From Phytoseiulus persimilis (Eukaryota; Arthropoda; Arachnida; Mesostigmata; Phytoseiidae), in assembly GCA_037576195.1 (NCBI GenBank), contig CM075101.1, forward strand, positions 5,208,001 to 5,272,000: a DNA stretch of 64,000 nucleotides, given 5' to 3'. A model generated the notes under the pieces. It saw only the letters and a list, made by a program, of their open reading frames with translations, was not told where the DNA came from and did not search any database. The position numbers were made by a program, and so were the translations under genes. Below, piece by piece: positions 22,558 to 35,361 of the stretch; the stretch's first letter is position 1; each line of letters starts with the position of its first letter.

Positions 22558-24756
22558 GTGTCTGGAACTCCATCTACAGGACTCGCTTATCTTGAATATC
22601 TCGCTCAACGCCCCTATTCCTGGAGGAATTGTACCCGGGAGCGTATGACTCCTGTCATTCGGGGTCGAGAGGAAGTTTATGAGATTCGGGTGGTATCTCG
22701 AAACCCGGCGCTCCTTTTGACATCAATGGCGGAGATAGAGAGATTCCAGCTCAAATATCTCGCATGTGTGTTTGTGAATACCGAAAGCGGTCTTCTCCTC
22801 CTCGATGCGTGGTTTTCGAGTCAAACTCGAGGAATCGAGCGGGATTTTTCTTCGTGTGTGGTATTCCGTGGGTGGGCATCACAATGCTTGTACTACATAT
22901 AACACCCCCAACTACAGAGAAGGGCTCAGCGAAGTCGAGGGCGAATCACAAAAAGATTCCGAGCACTGAGCAGTGTTATTGTGGATGGGCAGGTTCTGTT
23001 GCTCCCTACGTCGCATCGTTCCGGAAAGAGCCGCTAGATTCTGCTTGAACTCGAAGTCGGAACCGCTTTCCTCGATCCCCGGCTGCAACGGGGGCACCAT
23101 GGCTCGCGGCCATGTTCCTCGGAAGAACAGACTCCTGAGAAGCATAAAAAATGGAATCCGGTTCCCAATCGCGGTTCCTAGAAATCCAGATCTCTGAGAA
23201 CTTCCGATCCCCAATCCAAGGGCGACCTCGCGTTATTGTGTCATGTCGTGGCTTCTGGAACTGGGAGTGATCATGTTGACGGAAAACGATTGTTTCCCGT
23301 TAACCTTTTGCAATTAACATTAATTCTGACTGTGCGCTCCCGCGCTCCATCCCAAGGTCCATCATCAGTTTCTCTTCCAGCTCAACCTATGGCAGCGTAG
23401 ATGAAGGCCGACTCTCAGGATGACGAAGTCAGCGAGCACGAGCAAGACACCCGTAGTTTATTCCTGCTGAAACGACTTCAAGCGCTCGGAGGAGAGAGGA
23501 TTTTTCCTCGATCTTAGTTCCGAGGATCTGGTTCACGGGAAAGTTGTTTCAGCATATTTGGCCTTCAGGAATCTCGTTTCCAGCTCACTGGGCATATGCC
23601 GCACAGTTGGGCAAGACACAAGAATAGGTGGGAGGAATTTTCTGAAGCTGCTCTCGTAACATGAAAGCTCGCGCAGGACAAGTTTCCCTGTCTTTCCGAG
23701 TTCATTCCCACTGGACACTTGGAACATGATATCCCTCAACTTATCTCAGAGGTCTAAGAAGCGCGCTGAATCGGCGTTTACTGGAAGGAGGCAGGATGCA
23801 GGATGCTTCTGAGCCGCGGCTTTTTCAGAGAAGTCCGGAGCCGGTCGGAAGGGAGGTTTTTAGGCGTTTCGAGCCCTATAATGGCTCCAGTCTCTGACTG
23901 GTGACCTGAAAATGCGATTCTTCCATCGGAGGAGGAACGATGGAAGACAATGAGACCAAGCAAACCTCATCTGCTTGAGGCGATTGAACTGTGGTTTTCG
24001 GATGTTCTGGGCTCGAAAGTCGCCGCCCTGACCAATAATGCAGATTCGATGTCCTGTCAGGGCTGAAGGCCGGATCAGACAGAACCTGCTCTGTGGTTGG
24101 TGAATCCAAAGATTAGTCGTTCGAAAAGGCGAAGTTGTCCGGAATGGCGAAAAAGTGGTTTGCTCGGAGTTTTGAGCATGATGATGGCCCAAACCCTTGA
24201 TTGGCAATCCCTCACTTTGATCTTTCCACATCCAATAGGGTTGACAAGCGTCGGTTTCTACAAAGAAATCAGTCATGTCCTTCAAAGATGAGCCGCTATC
24301 GCATCCAAGCGAATACGAAAATCAACGGCATCAAGCCTCAGGATGGAAATTTCGATACTGTCAGATATGATTCTCGCTCCATCCGAAGAGTGTTTCGCGC
24401 CCTTCGGCCTGAACCACGACACCACCCCGGGTGTGCGAAGGTCTCTGGTCCAACGAAGGATGGCACTTTTACCCAGAGCACAGGCTCTGTTTCCGCTGTT
24501 CAGTGATTCCGGAAAATGATGTGGGAATAATGAAGGAATGACACACGTTATTCCCTCATCCGAGAGAGAACTTCGAGCAGACCTTCCGTAAATCGATGTG
24601 GAGTTGTGGGACGGCTCTCCGGGTGGAGAAGTGTTCACCTCCGAACCAATCAGGAGCCCTCCAGGCTGATCTGGAGAACAGGCTCGAACAGAAGTAGAAC
24701 CACCCCAGAATCACGGCAACTGCGGAGGGCGACAATCCTGCGGAGTTATACTAAGC
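22558..24756. other. Intergenic, no gene recognised
   Basis: Open frames up to 141 residues occur on both strands but none has a recognisable motif. The right end contains the 3' UTR of the C-type-lectin gene, which runs leftwards. Confidence 0.4.
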
Positions 24757-24762
24757 TTTATT
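24757..24762 (-). terminator. Poly(A) signal, C-type lectin gene
   Basis: AATAAA on the minus strand, 46 bases past the stop codon of the lectin-domain gene, which is a usual distance for a short 3' UTR. Confidence 0.6.
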
Positions 24763-24807
24763 TGAAGCTCTCAACATTCGACGCGGAGGCGGCATAACTC
24801 ATCTGAG

Positions 24808-26735
24808 TCAGTTTGTTTCTGCTCTTTGGCAGAAGAATTTCGTTTGCTTATCACATGGGATGTCGTCCCAGCCGAAATCGATTTCATTCGTAATGGTCGC
24901 ACAATGCTCGTTGTCATTGAAGTTATCCGGGGCTCCACTCTTCCAGAATTGGGAACTCTTCAGTTTTTGTCCACTGTGTCGCCAGACCCAATTACCTTCC
25001 TGGAGAAGAGATATTCCCAAGATATAGCGAAATATGCTCCATAGCGAACATTCGCCCCAACATATCACTGCGGGTTCCAGCGTGCTGTGGTCCAAACGCG
25101 GTAGCATTCCCCAAGAGACGGTGTAGGCTCGAATTCACTCGAAGCTCGCCGACTTCCAAAGTTTGCGCAGTTGCGAGCGTGTAAACATTACCGTAAGTTC
25201 AATGCATTGGTATGCTCCTCCAGACAGCTATTGGGGAGAATACGTCACGAGATTGGATTAGGAACTCACCTGCGCCTGATCGGACAGACCCAAATAGGCC
25301 GAACGCACTTTGTTCTTCCTCATGTATTCACGCAGGAACCGGTTAGTTTCACCCTCCTCGGTCTCAGCCAGAAATCCTCCCTCAGCCTTGAAGTCAATTT
25401 GACAGTTCACGTCTGTTCGGATACTTCGGAGTTGTTAGGGAAATGGGGCAGGATCACGAGTTCATCGCAGCTAGCGCAGTGAGTAGCGACCTCCGAGGCA
25501 GAAAAAAGGAGCTTCCGCGATACTTCCTCGCTGTCGCTTGTGACTCCGTGGGCGATCAGGAGTCGAGAACGATGCGAGAATTTTCATTTGGCTCACCTCG
25601 ATGCAATGATTGGAGGCGCTCTCAAAGTCCATGTTGATGTGAATCAGTTTGAAGTAGAGACCGGTTTTGGTTTCTGATCGTAGGTTAGGAAATATTCGGT
25701 ACCCATCGACGTCCACTGAAAAGAGGTTGTTTCTGTTGACCGTTCGGCTTATCGCGATTTCTCGTATGTACTTCTGATTCCTCTCATTGCAGCCTTGAGT
25801 CGTCTTGCGTTCACGGTCATGTTAGGCCAGCCCATCGGGGTTGGGTTGGAGTAACACCAGGGAGGGAAACTTCCACGGAGGAAATGATTCTCCCTCGCAC
25901 CCCAAGGCTACTTTTTTTCACTGTTTCGTGAGTCACTATCCCCGGAGAGGCTATGCTTCTCGTGTGACAATGCGAACTCAGTTTCTTGAGCCTTTCAAAT
26001 TCTTCGACAAAGTTCTTGGCTTTAGTGAACTTGATGGCTTTGAAGACAAGTCCAGGCTATCTGTGTTAATTCGCCCCTTCCTCTCAGAGAGCGTCGCTTA
26101 GCTGGTGTTTTCTCTGGCATCGAAGAGGCTCCACACGAATTTTCCCTCGATGAACTCCTCGACTAGAAAGGAGCTCGATATGCCCAGAGCCATATTTCTG
26201 CGTTCCGTGCGTGAGTTCGACGTGGTTTCTTGGTCTTTCTGACATGGTCATGACTCCTAACTGAACTGCGGGGCTGCTGTGGCTCTTAGAGAGTTTGCAG
26301 CGGACGTCAAATGGATTGAAGCCTCTCGCGGTCAGAATCTGGACTCCTCGATTGACTTTAGTCTGATCGTTTGAGTGATGTCTCTATGGAGGCAATGAAT
26401 TCCGGACGGTCGGGTGGAAACCACCACACCGGTCCCCTCTCCACATTTTCTCAGTTCATCAGCGATAACTTTGAATGATCCCCCGAAGAAGGGGTGTTCC
26501 GAAGCTGAAGTCACCCTGTCCGGGAGCGAGAACTTCCTAGCGAATTAGCTGAACTCCGATAGTCTCTTACGTTTGAGACACTCCATTTTCGAAGCTCCAT
26601 CATGTGTTTCGAAGTAGTAACCCTCTCGGCACTTGCACATGCCGATCGGCTCGCGGCAAATGGCGTTGTCTCCGACTTTCATTTGACATTCGAAGTCGTC
26701 CATGCAGGGTTCATCCAGCAACGGCATCCGAGCCC
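24808..26735 (-). CDS. C-type lectin-domain protein with N-terminal Cys-rich module (5' end not found)
   Basis: This is probably a secreted or cell-surface carbohydrate- or ligand-binding protein. Exons on the minus strand are 26735-26571, 26504-26430, 25715-25597, 25386-25270 and 24999-24808. All donors and acceptors agree in phase. The first exon carries an EB/EGF-like Cys-rich module (EPCMDDFECQM, CREPIGMCKCREGYYFE). The last three exons form one complete C-type lectin domain: YFKLIHINMDFESASNHC, GGFLAETEEGETNRFLREYM, SAYLGLSDQ, EGNWVWRHSG, FWKSGAPDNFNDNEHCATI and WDDIPCDKQTKFFCQ, then stop. The EPN or QPD sugar-specificity triplet is replaced by APD, so classical calcium-dependent sugar binding is doubtful. 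The first exon begins in phase 1, so at least one upstream exon with the signal peptide is missing. The PAN-like exons at 27.0-27.8 kb may belong to this gene, but their phases do not join directly. Confidence 0.78.
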
Positions 26736-26978
26736 CTGAAATCGTATGGGGTGCTCCGAAGTTTCGGAATTCGCTCGAATAGTCTTACATCACGTCGTCA
26801 CTATCTTGTAGAATGCAGCGATACAGCTAACCACCATGATCAAGACTAAAGAGTTAGGGTGTATAGTGAAACCCGAGCCCCCTGTGGCCACTGATTGCAA
26901 CGACTCAATGGGAGAACTCTGATGTTATTTTTGATTTTTCTACCCGATAGGCCGCTCTCACGCGCCTAGCATACTCAC

Positions 26979-27812
26979 ATTGTGCACAAGCCGGATTACA
27001 GAGTCCAATTTTTGAGCAATATGGTGACTTGAATATTGACCCTTCTTCCTGTCGGTGTGATTGGAATAGAAATCAGTTAGGCCCGGGAACAAATTCCTGA
27101 TATCGAGCTCAAGCCCCCTTGGGAGCTCATCGAACAACGGATCGAAAACTGCATCAGCTCCCACGATCCGTGAGCGAAAACCGCGAAGACCCCACTCGAA
27201 CCCACCTCCATGCCTGGGACATCGTAGACATCGAAATAAGTGAACGAGTTGCTGTTCTCTAAGCGGATGCCCGATTGATTACACACATGGGCACCAAGCA
27301 ATTCGCAGACACCTTCTTCCCGAGCATAATTGAAAGCAGCGCAGGATTTCCCCAATTGCAGACAATGGTGTAGACAGTGGTACGATGGGAGTTTGTTTAG
27401 ACCTGGAACACAATACGAATTAAATCGTTCGAGCACCAGCTCCGGATGCAGGCCCATGACGATTCGTCCGTCATCGATATTATCTAACCGTTCACTGTTT
27501 TCACTATGGGTGCTAGCGACAGTCGTCGGTGGCTGCGGTAACGGCTGGAGGCGAAACGCCGAGGTTGAAGAGAACCGAGAGTTTCTGGCTCGGGGTTGAA
27601 ATTCCGGCTTATACGAGAATCCGTGGTTGGGGCCAAAGTTCCTGAGGACGTATCATAGTCGACGAACGCCTGCGATGTGGAAGAAATTATAAAATCAGAT
27701 GGATAGCGAGCTTCTCTGGAAGGCAGATCCCCACCACGAGCCAACTCACCTCAGGAGTCGTGGATTCGAAGTTGAAGGCTGCAGCGACACGGAGTAGCAG
27801 AAGGAACCACAT
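26979..27812 (-). CDS. Secreted protein with PAN/Apple-like domain (partial model)
   Basis: Exon 1 (27812-27750) encodes a signal peptide (MWFLLLLRVAAAFNFE) and ends at GTGAGT in phase 0. Exon 2 starts at 27544 after a strong pyrimidine tract (CGCCTCCAG) and runs to about 27206 or 27202. It holds a PAN-like pattern of cysteines: NSYCVPGLN, YHCLHHCLQLGKSCAAFNYA, GVCELLGAHVC, then SFTYFDVYDVPGMEV. Exon 3 (27148-26979) continues in frame if the weaker donor at 27201 is used. It gives FDPLFDELPRGLELDIRN, a possible glycosylation site (NHT) and a GTGAGT donor in phase 0. With the stronger donor (GTGGGT), exon 3 ends at an early stop instead. PAN domains bind proteins or glycans. It may be the 5' part of the lectin gene just downstream, with a linking exon not found. 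Confidence 0.5.
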
Positions 27813-28504
27813 GCTGTCTGTCGATCGTCGGCTTAGACAGAGCAGTGTTCTCCTTCGGTTCGGCTCCCAGCTCACCTGATGATCAATAGATTCCAGTTCT
27901 GACACGGAGAGTGGCGCTGCTCACGTCTCCGAATCGGGGGTCTGCATTGATCAATATCGAAGTCACTCCATATTCAAGCAATGTCTCCGATAATCGATCA
28001 CTGTCAGAGGACGTTCTGCCAAGCGACGCTCGAGCAAACCCACTCTTTTGCGCCGGATTAAGGTGATCACAGTTGTTAGGGATGCATGACGATCGAGGAC
28101 CAGCGGTGCGAGCTGGGAGCTGCGTCATTACGGCGGCATGCTTAGCTGCTGGTGAAACGCTGGGGAAACGGATCAATAAATGAGCTTTGGGATAGTCAGA
28201 CAATTCGTGCCCACAGCAACAGTTCGGCTGGTAACTCACCATCAAACGTCGCCTCGATCCGTATTGGGAAAATATCTCTTTCGCTCGCGGTAAGGCTCTT
28301 GCAAAAAATACCCCGCGTCCGAATCCCCATGAAACTCCATGAGCGTTCTCCGATTTCTGAAAAAGCACTCTGCGGAAGTTTCAGTCCTCTCACGCTCCGA
28401 TTTCTCGACCCTCCTATTTGGTAAGGCCTACTCATGACGTCTCAGATGTTCGTTACTATGTGCGGAAGGAAACGGCATTCTCGTCCATGCTGATTATCTT
28501 CAAG

Positions 28505-28873
28505 TTATTTCCATAGATGCACGAGGAAGAACTTCGTCGGAAAGTTACCCATACGAGGCGTACTTTTTGAATGGTAGGGTTTCGAAGTTCTGAGGATGGG
28601 AGGATCGTCCCCTGGCGACTTCACCGTATCCGGTTTCCCGCTGGCGATACGTCGCGATCCGAACGACGGCTCGACAATGTACCGTAAACCCTCAAACATC
28701 AGGGCGGCCCGTTTAGTTTCTCCAATGTTCCCGACCAGCCTGTCTGTTAGTGATTGCTCGTCTATTGGGATATGCCTGTTCACTTTTTCAGATATTCGGG
28801 ATCTGTCTGCGTATCTGAGGTCGCTCGTCGATTGATGAAGGGCTTTATACCTTGTATGAACCGATCTTCCCAT
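28505..28873 (-). CDS. Hypothetical 122-residue open frame
   Basis: I do not recognise the product. The frame starts with ATG and ends in TAA. Its composition is protein-like, with stretches such as HIPIDEQSLTDRLVGNIGET and ALMFEGLRYIVEPSFGSRRI. It could be the last exon of a longer gene, since an AG acceptor-like site lies inside it near residue 19. There is no family motif and no visible signal peptide. Confidence 0.3.
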   Translation of the reverse strand: MGRSVHTRYKALHQSTSDLRYADRSRISEKVNRHIPIDEQSLTDRLVGNIGETKRAALMFEGLRYIVEPSFGSRRIASGKPDTVKSPGDDPPILRTSKPYHSKSTPRMGNFPTKFFLVHLWK

Positions 28874-30589
28874 TTTCCGCGCAACAATCGTATGATCAGA
28901 TACTGGGAACCGATACAGCCGGAAACCGCCTTCAAGTCGGCATTATCGGAGTTCACGAGAATCTTCCTGAATCGGGCAATCACACCACAGGAGCTCAAAA
29001 GGAAAATATCGGCACGGCATGTGTATTTCAATGGCCCTTCGAGAGTACACGCCCTCTACTCCGATTCCGTTCCGATGTCTGAGCCATCGTTTCGCTCACT
29101 TCCATCACCTTCATCACAAGTTTCAGAGAGAGGGAACAGCACACACGAACATTGCGAATTTTGAGCGCACATTCTCCCCGAAGACGCTGTTTCCAGTTTT
29201 GTGCTCGTCGATTGACTGCAGGATGATCGACTTCGCTCAAGTCTTCGAACGAGCACAGAGAGGAACTCTCCACGCTCATGCACGGTGTTTGACAGCGAAT
29301 CATACCGATAGAGCTTGGCTCATATTGGAGGAGTGTACATCCGCTTTCCTACCTCGCTGTGATGAGCCCATTTATTAGAGAACGCCCGCTTGTATGCTCA
29401 AATGCTCGATGCCCGCCTGAATATCAGGGGCCGCCTATCCATTGGAGGAGGCTCGTTTATGTTTTCGAATGTTCGAGACTGCCTGCCCGTTAGAGATCGC
29501 CCGTCCTACTGTTCGAGAGTTTACGGAATCTCCTGTCTGAGCACCTCACCTGCAAAAACTAGCAACTCCACTTCGTGCAACTTCCGAATAACGTTCTAGC
29601 CTTTGGGCGGATGTCCACCATTATCGCTCGTCATGAAGCTTCATATTCTGTCTGGAAAAACACTCACATCTGCAGATCTATGATGGCGGAGTTGGGTCTC
29701 ACAGAGAATCAACCTCACCCCTCTAACTTTCGCACTTTGGCGGTGGTCTACGGGAGGTTTCGCCGTCCAGATACGATCTCAGCTCTCTGGTTACCGATGC
29801 CAGATATACGAGTCTGGTAGATTGTTCCGATAATTCAGAGTTGGAGATTCCTTGACATTCATGACAGGTTCAACATGGTGGAATTACATAGTGAAGGGTG
29901 TTCAACATGGCGTTATGAAACGCTGAAGATAACCACGGCATTTGATCACTCTCCATGGTTTGCCTCATTCGAGGACCGATCAGAGGAACTAATTTGTATC
30001 TCTAGAAGTCGTGAGTTCCAATTCGTATTCAGTGACGGCAGCTTCAGATGCACTTCGAGATCCACTCGACAGAAAAGTCCTGGAAATCTCCGATTGAGGT
30101 TCGCCGACCGACTCATATTTGATGTTAAGTAGGTGACACTCAGCTCAAGTGGAATCAGGGAACACTCATGAGAGGGTTCGTCGAGAACGAATTTTCTAGG
30201 AGCCTTCGTCCTTTTGATACTCCATGTCACCACCTTGTAAACGCCCAACCCAAAGCTTCTCATTGAGGATCTGGCATTCAAGAGAGGCGGACATCGGGTC
30301 GTCGTCGGGCACCCGTAATGATGCTCAGTCCTGTATGTAAAACGAGGATCCTCCGCGTTATCCTATGTCCATGTCGCGTCAATGTTCTACCTTCTGAGCT
30401 GAGCCTGCGGCGAAGTACATCTGCCCGGGCTCCTTTTGAAACGCTGTGGTTCGATTGTGGTGCCGAGGGACGGCACGCGTTTGGAAGGTCTCACAATGGC
30501 CCAAAACCACCGCATAGCTTCGCTTCTTCCTACTCCGTGGTACGACGAACAACGGGTCAGAGCGTATCATTGTTCTTTGAAGACTCCAT

Positions 30590-30931
30590 TTAGTGAAAGT
30601 GTGTGACCGTTTCGATCTGGCTGTAGTAGTGGAGCGAGCGGGACTGAAATTCGAAGCCAAGCGAGAAGTTTGAGTGATTGGCTTGCGTCGAGTCGTCCCT
30701 TGTGTAGGAAAAGGTGACTCGATGCGAACGCAACTTCGAGCAGGGCAACTTCTGTAACGGCTCGTTATCTTCCTGATAAACCAGAGGTGTGGTTTCCGTC
30801 TCTCGGATCCATGAGTCAGGTTTGTAAAACCGGGCATTCAAGGATGCTTCGTCACCGATGGACTGCTGGAAAGCCTGTTCCTTCTCGAAAGTCGCATAAC
30901 TACGATGTTCGCAGGAGCATACCAAGTACAC
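30590..30931 (-). CDS. Hypothetical open frame, possible terminal exon with CUB-like end
   Basis: About 113 codons are open to a TAA at 30590, with stretches such as CSCEHRSYATFEKEQAFQQS, TTPLVYQEDNEPLQKLPCSK and a final HSNFSLGFEFQ. The last resembles the closing strand of CUB domains (a Gly-Phe after a Ser/Asn-rich stretch), but the rest of a CUB domain is not clear. The reading begins at a non-ATG codon, so an upstream exon would be needed. Function unknown. Confidence 0.3.
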   Translation of the reverse strand: MYLVCSCEHRSYATFEKEQAFQQSIGDEASLNARFYKPDSWIRETETTPLVYQEDNEPLQKLPCSKLRSHRVTFSYTRDDSTQANHSNFSLGFEFQSRSLHYYSQIETVTHFH

Positions 30932-31238
30932 ACATCTGAATGATAGATTAGCTCAAATCATCGCTATAGCTCGAAATGACACTCAATATTGCATTCTCAT
31001 CCTGCTCCCCCTGATTCCAATTATGAACCTCGCTCCTCCGAGGGAGTCAGAACTTCTTTCCGATGGAACCGAGGCAGGTGTCACCTGAATATGATTCCAC
31101 ATTCGTCATCTGTGACGCACAGAACCAGAATCGGGCGTAGACGTCAGCGTTCACAAACGGCCTACGGAATGGAACGGAATTGATAGTAAGCTCGGGTTCG
31201 TACATCAGTTTTCAGGTATCAACTGTTTAGAATCCTCC

Positions 31239-34200
31239 ATGGATATTGAGCTTTCGGACCTGCCCCTGCCTCCAGGACTTCCGTCGTCAACGAATTCTAT
31301 GCAGGCTAGCCCTCAAACTCAAATGGGAACCGCGGGCTCATTCGCCACTCCAGCATGGCAGAAAGCCATGGAGGAACTTCAGAAGGTTTGTTGGTAGCTT
31401 TCTGGTTCCCGGCACCGGCTCTGTCTGATCAACGCCCCCGAATCTCAGAGATGGAGTTCATCCTCGGCTTGGATTTATTCGAGATTATTTTCTCTCTCAA
31501 GGTTCAAGGCGTATCATCAACCGCACTGAGTCAATCGTCTGCAATGGTGATACAACAAGCAGTTTCAGACGAGAGTTCCGCCTACGGTGTTCAGAATGGC
31601 GCTTATTGGGCTCCGGCTAATGATTGGGTATACAAAAACAGGACGAATATGCTGTATTACGGAACGGGTTATGAATCATATGTCACCCCGCCACCCGCGC
31701 CCTGGGGGTGGGGTGTGGGGCCTCGACAGAAAAACGCTCGTTCTCGAGCGCCGGCTGCGATACCTCCACCTCAGAACTGTGAGTCTCCGAGCTACAGCTT
31801 CTTTTAGATTTTCGGTTGTAATGGCTCGATTCACACGTCTTACGGAACTCCCGTATCGCACAGACTGAGTATTCGTGTTGAATTCTTCAGATACGACCCC
31901 TCCGCGACCTGGTCCTCCAGCGACCGATTATTTAAACGGACCGACGAATGGTTTAGGTAAGACACAATACGGGAAGCAAGCGGCGGGATCGCCGATCGCC
32001 AAGCATCCCCCGCCTCCACCGACGGACACAGCAGCCTCAAACGCTCAGAATGGTGAGAGCGCTACTACGATATCTGGGCGGGGGAACAAGAAGTCTCTGG
32101 ACCAGAATTCTTGGCCTCCCAAGCTCAAGGAGTATGCAGCGCGAGCTTTCACCAAATGCAAATCTCGTTTTGACAAGAATCAGGTCGAAATCATCCTCAA
32201 AGGTGAGTTGTCCGAAGTAGCTCCGCTCCCGGTCCATCGCACCGAACATCTAGATGAGCCCCTGCGACTCGAGCTCACGAAAATCTTTCGTTCCCGTAGG
32301 AAAAATCACGGCAGCCATCGAAACGGACCGTCTTTGGACCATCAACTGGGACGAAGAACCCCTACCGACCGTTTACAGCGAAACATTGGAGAAAGCCAAA
32401 AAAGAAGCTGAAGAGCGACAGCAGAGATTGAAACGAGAACGTGAAGAGTTCTTGAAGGAGAAGGAACGAGAGAAAATTCGCAGAGCGATGAGTTCATACA
32501 CTGCCGAAAACTCTTCGGGCAAGACATCTGGAACGAACCGCGCTCACGACGATTCCGCAAAGAATGACTTTAGGAAATCTAGCGATTTGCAAACAGTTTC
32601 ATCAGTCGTCAGGAACGCGAAAGCCAACCGGAAAGATAGTGATAAGAAAACGAACAGCCAGCAGAATGAATTCCTTTCTCTCTCATCGCCTTCTCCGAAA
32701 CAGCGCAAGTCGGTCGTCGATAGGTTAAGCTTTCCGAAGGGGGGTAAAGGCGACGACGCCAGTGCTAAGGATTCGTACGGTTCCGGTTCTTCGTCGCTCA
32801 AAAAGAAAAAGTTCAGCAGAAAGTTGCTCGAGAACGACGATTCTGATTGCGATCCAAGCGTCCTGCAGAAACGCGCGAGACGCTTCGGCGCGGAGCCAGC
32901 TGTCAAAGTTAGAAAAACAGACATGTCCATGAACTCCACACTTTTCGCCGCCGATAACTCGTACGAGGATTGGCAACAGAACGCCATTGAAGGCACTTGC
33001 ACCGATGTCGAGAAGGCCTACTTTCGGCTCACGTCCGCTCCCGATCCTGGCACTGTTCGACCAGTGCATATTTTGAGAAAGTCTCTTGAATTGATCAAAA
33101 AGCACTGGATCACGAAGCAGGACTATCATTACGCCTGTGACCAGCTAAAGTCACTCCGTCAGGATCTCACTGTTCAGTGCGTTCGAACGCTTTTCACCAT
33201 TGAGGTGTACGAAACCCATGCGCGAATCGCGCTAGAGAAGGGCGACCACGAAGAATTCAACCAATGCCAAACACAGCTCATGTCTCTTTACGCGGAGTTC
33301 CCTGAGGCCGAGCATCGGTACGAGTTCATCGGGTACAAACTGCTCTACCAAGTTTTCACCGAAAATGTCACAGGTGAGTGTCACGAGTGGAATCTAGATC
33401 CCCCTCACTCGAAGGAGTAGGAAGTGCCTCTGGAGGAGGGCTTCGATTCGGGAACACGGCTAACGTTCCCATGGTTCCAGATATCAACGACACGGTGACT
33501 TCGCTTACGAGCATGGAGCGGAGCGACCCGGTGATCTCTCATGCGGTGCGCGTAATTTCGGCATGGAACACGAGAAACTACCATCGACTGTTTAATCTGT
33601 ATCGATCAGCTCCTCGAATGTCACCATATGTCATGGAGTGGTGTTTGGACAAGGAGCGAATCGCGGCCTATAAGGCACTAGTCAAAGCGTATGTACTCGC
33701 GGTTAGACAAGTTCTACTTGTAGTTGTTTTGGGGTTCCTAGGGTGTACAAATTGTTTCTTCATCGGGCGTACATCTCCATATGGGTTGTCATTCTGGAAT
33801 GAGCGAGAATCGGGGTTACACCCGTTTTTATGTGAAGCTGGGGTGGTGACTGATCAGCTGAGATCTCGGGTAAGTATAGCACCAGGATAGTGTAGGCATC
33901 GAACGGAGCCAGGTTCCCGTCGCGCAACTTCGACAGACTTTTCCGTCGAGACGAGTTCTACACTGGAGTCTTCAACGATCTACATTGCCGTCGTCTCCTC
34001 CGACATCAGGGGCAACCGGAGACTGAGTTGTCGTTGATATCTGCACTTCAAGCTACTCTCGCAGATTTGGATGAGAGCCATGGAATCGAGAATTTGTGAT
34101 AGTGGTTCTAGCCGCAGTGACATTCTGTTTGGGTTGATCTATTCGTGATCCGTCCGGGGTTGCAGTGTTGTGCAGTCAATACTTCCCAAACTCATTGCCT

Positions 34201-34553
34201 GTCACCTCTGAGAGCTCCGCGAATGTTCTCCTCGCTCAGCTCATCGCGGGAGCTGATTCCGTTTCCGGAGAAGAAGAGCGTCTATAGCATCCGACCCATT
34301 TCCAAACTTGCGTGCTCAAACCGCGCCCCCGAGCGCTTCAATTGGTCGGTGTGTGAGGTGGTCACGTACGTTGCATTTTCACTAACGATTTTTGTATTTT
34401 TGTAGATTCCGTCCAGATTTGCCGTTGGATTTTGTTCAGAACAGCCTCTGTTTCAATGGTATTGCGGAACTGAAGGCCTTCCTGAAAGACCAGAACGCCG
34501 TCGTCCGAGGAAACGCTTTAGACTGCAAAGCATCTTTTGGGCAAACGTCTTAG
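31239..34553 (+). CDS. LENG8: LENG8-like SAC3/GANP-domain protein, 6 exons
   Basis: This is the orthologue of leukocyte receptor cluster member 8, a nuclear SAC3/GANP/THP3-family protein related to mRNA export and processing factors. Exons are 31239-31385, 31502-31778, 31891-32202, 32300-33373, 33481-33688 and 34406-34553. Phases agree and give 721 residues. Landmarks are WQKAMEELQK near the N-terminus, a Pro/Ser/Tyr-rich region, WPPKLKEYAARAFTKC and INWDEEPLPT, then a charged coiled coil (KKEAEERQQRLKREREEFLK) and basic low-complexity sequence. From about residue 480 comes the SAC3 domain: YFRLTSAPDPGTVRP, RQDLTVQ, TIEVYETHARIALEKGDHEE, FNQCQTQLMSLYAE, NYHRLFNLYRSAPRMS and ALVKAFRPDLPL. The near-identical ALEKGDHEEFNQCQTQL core makes the call firm. 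The last intron is 717 bases; the others are 97-116. In exon 3 an internal GTAAGA is read through, because the frame continues. Confidence 0.95.
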
Positions 34554-35361
34554 ATCTCGCAGACACTTGTGCCAACAGCGAGTATCGAACATCATTGTTT
34601 CGGATCGGGAGCCGTTTATCCATACATCCACTCTCCGAGCTATCCGTTCGACCATCCACTCATCCGATCAATCGTTCAACCACCTGTCCCCCGACCGGCA
34701 ACCCCTCGGTCAGAGCAAATTCCGCGGCAGAGCATACGATGAGCTCCACAACGATCCAGAGCTTTCCTCAGCTCAAGCAGACGAAAACGTAGTTTCACGT
34801 CGTAACAAGTTCAGCCGGCTTTGCTCTGCCGTTCCGCGTACGCACATCGGTAGCGGTGGTTACACGAGAGTGTACATAGAAGATTGAATGCAAACCGATC
34901 GTTCTGTCCACTCCCGCCCGGTGCTCCACTCTCTCTACCATACGATACCGAAACAACTTGTTGAGCGGAGCGTGAGTAGACTCCGCCGGTGAGCAGAGAA
35001 GAATTCCTTCACGGAATCAGTGACCCCGAGGCGGGTTTCAGTGAATTTCGACGGATACCGAATAGCAACCACGCCTCAAAGGATGTGCCACCGAAGATTT
35101 AATTTCGACTGGGTCGGCAGAGTGCCTCATCCACTCATCCCGCCAAAGTACAGGATGGCTTCGTCCGGTTTCCCTCGAGAGCCGACTTCTGTTTTATTCG
35201 AAGTTATCTACTGCCAGACCAGCTTTGCGTCACGGAGCGAGAGATGATGGCTCAGTCGCAGCAGCTACAAAGTCTTCGCGAAAGTATCCAGAGGAGCTGA
35301 CAGGGCTCCCCGCGTGTCCAGCCAACACCGTCAAACAGTGAATTCAACTGTTTAATACTAC

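Larger units (their letters stand above)
27813..31238. other. Mostly unassigned; weak minus-strand coding candidates
   Basis: This lies between the PAN-like gene and LENG8. The two best open frames (28505-28873 and 30590-30931, both minus) are listed separately. A further minus-strand frame at 30130-30310 is open but ambiguous in phase. The right end should hold the LENG8 promoter and 5' UTR. Confidence 0.4.

Noticed and set aside
31960..31966. Internal GTAAGA in LENG8 exon 3 as a donor site
   Set aside because: The frame continues through it without a stop to the conserved WPPKLKEY segment, and no suitable acceptor follows.
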